A stretch of DNA of 56,569 nucleotides from Candidatus Cryptobacteroides intestinigallinarum (GTDB lineage Bacteria > Bacteroidota > Bacteroidia > Bacteroidales > UBA932), in the NCBI GenBank assembly GCA_017694785.1, contig JADIMK010000005.1, positions 1 to 56,569 on the forward strand, given 5' to 3'. This document shows positions 56,378 to 56,569 of the stretch, piece after piece (positions within the stretch are counted from its first letter, which is position 1; each line of letters begins with the position of its first letter). The notes under the pieces are model-generated. The model had not been told where the DNA came from and did not search any database. It was given only the letters and a program-made list of their open reading frames with translations. Made by a program: the position numbers and the translations under genes.

Positions 56378-56439
56378 ATAATGCCAGGAAAGTCCCGGCG
56401 AGTCCGTGGTGATTGGGTTGGGGGGGATATAAACAAACG

Positions 56440-56482
56440 AACGGTTATCCTGCTGAAAATAAGCGAGATAACCGTTGTTTTT
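56440..56482 (+). terminator. Second hairpin and T-run after nqr
   Basis: A perfect 10-bp stem (AACGGTTATC at 56440-56449 with its complement at 56467-56476) is followed by GTTTTT on the plus strand. It may back up the first terminator or end a plus-strand small RNA; the T-run is weaker on the minus strand. Confidence 0.6.
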
Positions 56483-56544
56483 ATGGTAAAAGATTGTTAT
56501 ATTTATAGTGCTAAAAAAAGAAAAACAGTCATTTACCATGGGAG

Positions 56545-56552
56545 CAAAGATA
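56545..56552 (-). promoter_or_regulatory. -7 promoter match near the right edge
   Basis: On the minus strand 56552-56545 reads TATCTTTG, an exact TAnnTTTG match. It points toward the two hairpins and no recognised gene lies between it and nqrF. It may drive a short RNA or be coincidental. Nothing else was recognised in this 292-base end region. Confidence 0.35.
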
Positions 56553-56569
56553 GTATATAAATCGTACAA

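Noticed and set aside
56363..56569. 68-residue frame on the minus strand at the right edge
   Set aside because: It translates two terminator hairpins and low-complexity sequence, with no family signal.

Overview
The window looks like the chromosome of a gut-type Bacteroidales (Bacteroidota) bacterium. The evidence is a SusC/SusD pair with pectin enzymes, a one-protein hybrid two-component sensor/AraC regulator, RagA-type and BtuB-type TonB receptors, a BtuG-like propeller lipoprotein behind a cobalamin riboswitch, a complete nqrABCDEF operon, lipoproteins of families seen mainly in Bacteroidales (FimB/Mfa2-like, DUF4493-like), and many matches to the Bacteroidota promoter -7 element TAnnTTTG with few Shine-Dalgarno sequences. 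The genus cannot be fixed from the sequence alone.

Layout. 1-9.4 kb (+): a duplicated 46-bp promoter-bearing repeat, an SDR dehydrogenase, an OprP-type porin, an LTD-domain lipoprotein overlapping a secreted metallophosphoesterase, uvrB, and a RelA/SpoT-family (p)ppGpp enzyme with a degenerate hydrolase motif. 9.5-30.9 kb (-): a homogalacturonan (pectin) utilisation locus on one strand. In transcription order it holds GH28, a CE12-CE8 fusion, the hybrid two-component regulator, a GH105-PL1 fusion, a PL1 lipoprotein, susC, susD and a large multi-domain surface lipoprotein. 31-34.5 kb: tatA-tatC (+), fba (-), gmk-nadD (+). The fba and gmk promoters overlap back to back. 34.4-38.0 kb (-): cobalamin riboswitch, btuG-like gene, btuB-like gene. 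38.1-41.6 kb: CYTH protein, RluA-type pseudouridine synthase, and dnaK behind a leader of tandem hairpins. 41.9-43.4 kb: a secreted clan GH-A glycosidase broken by a one-base frameshift. 43.4-47.5 kb: a 22-bp tandem repeat array and a two-gene lipoprotein operon. 47.8-56.3 kb: a UvrD/PcrA helicase diverging from the Na+-translocating NADH:quinone reductase operon, which ends at a strong terminator.

How the genes work together. In the pectin locus, CE8 and CE12 activities would remove methyl and acetyl groups. The PL1 and GH28 enzymes would cut the polygalacturonate backbone, and GH105 would remove the unsaturated end residue that PL1 leaves. SusC, SusD and the large lipoprotein would bind and import oligosaccharides, and the hybrid regulator would sense them. 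Expression is probably split into an enzyme/regulator transcript (promoter near 30870) and a SusCD transcript starting between 18353 and 18610, where a terminator and a 10-bp direct repeat are found. The B12 operon is a typical riboswitch-controlled surface capture and import pair. Most remaining genes are housekeeping.

Most unusual elements: the GH105-PL1 fusion, the overlapping back-to-back fba/gmk promoters with a structured fba leader, the 22-bp TGATCA repeats, the degenerate RSH hydrolase motif, and the antisense overlap between the nadD and btuB ends. None is proven to be a new system.
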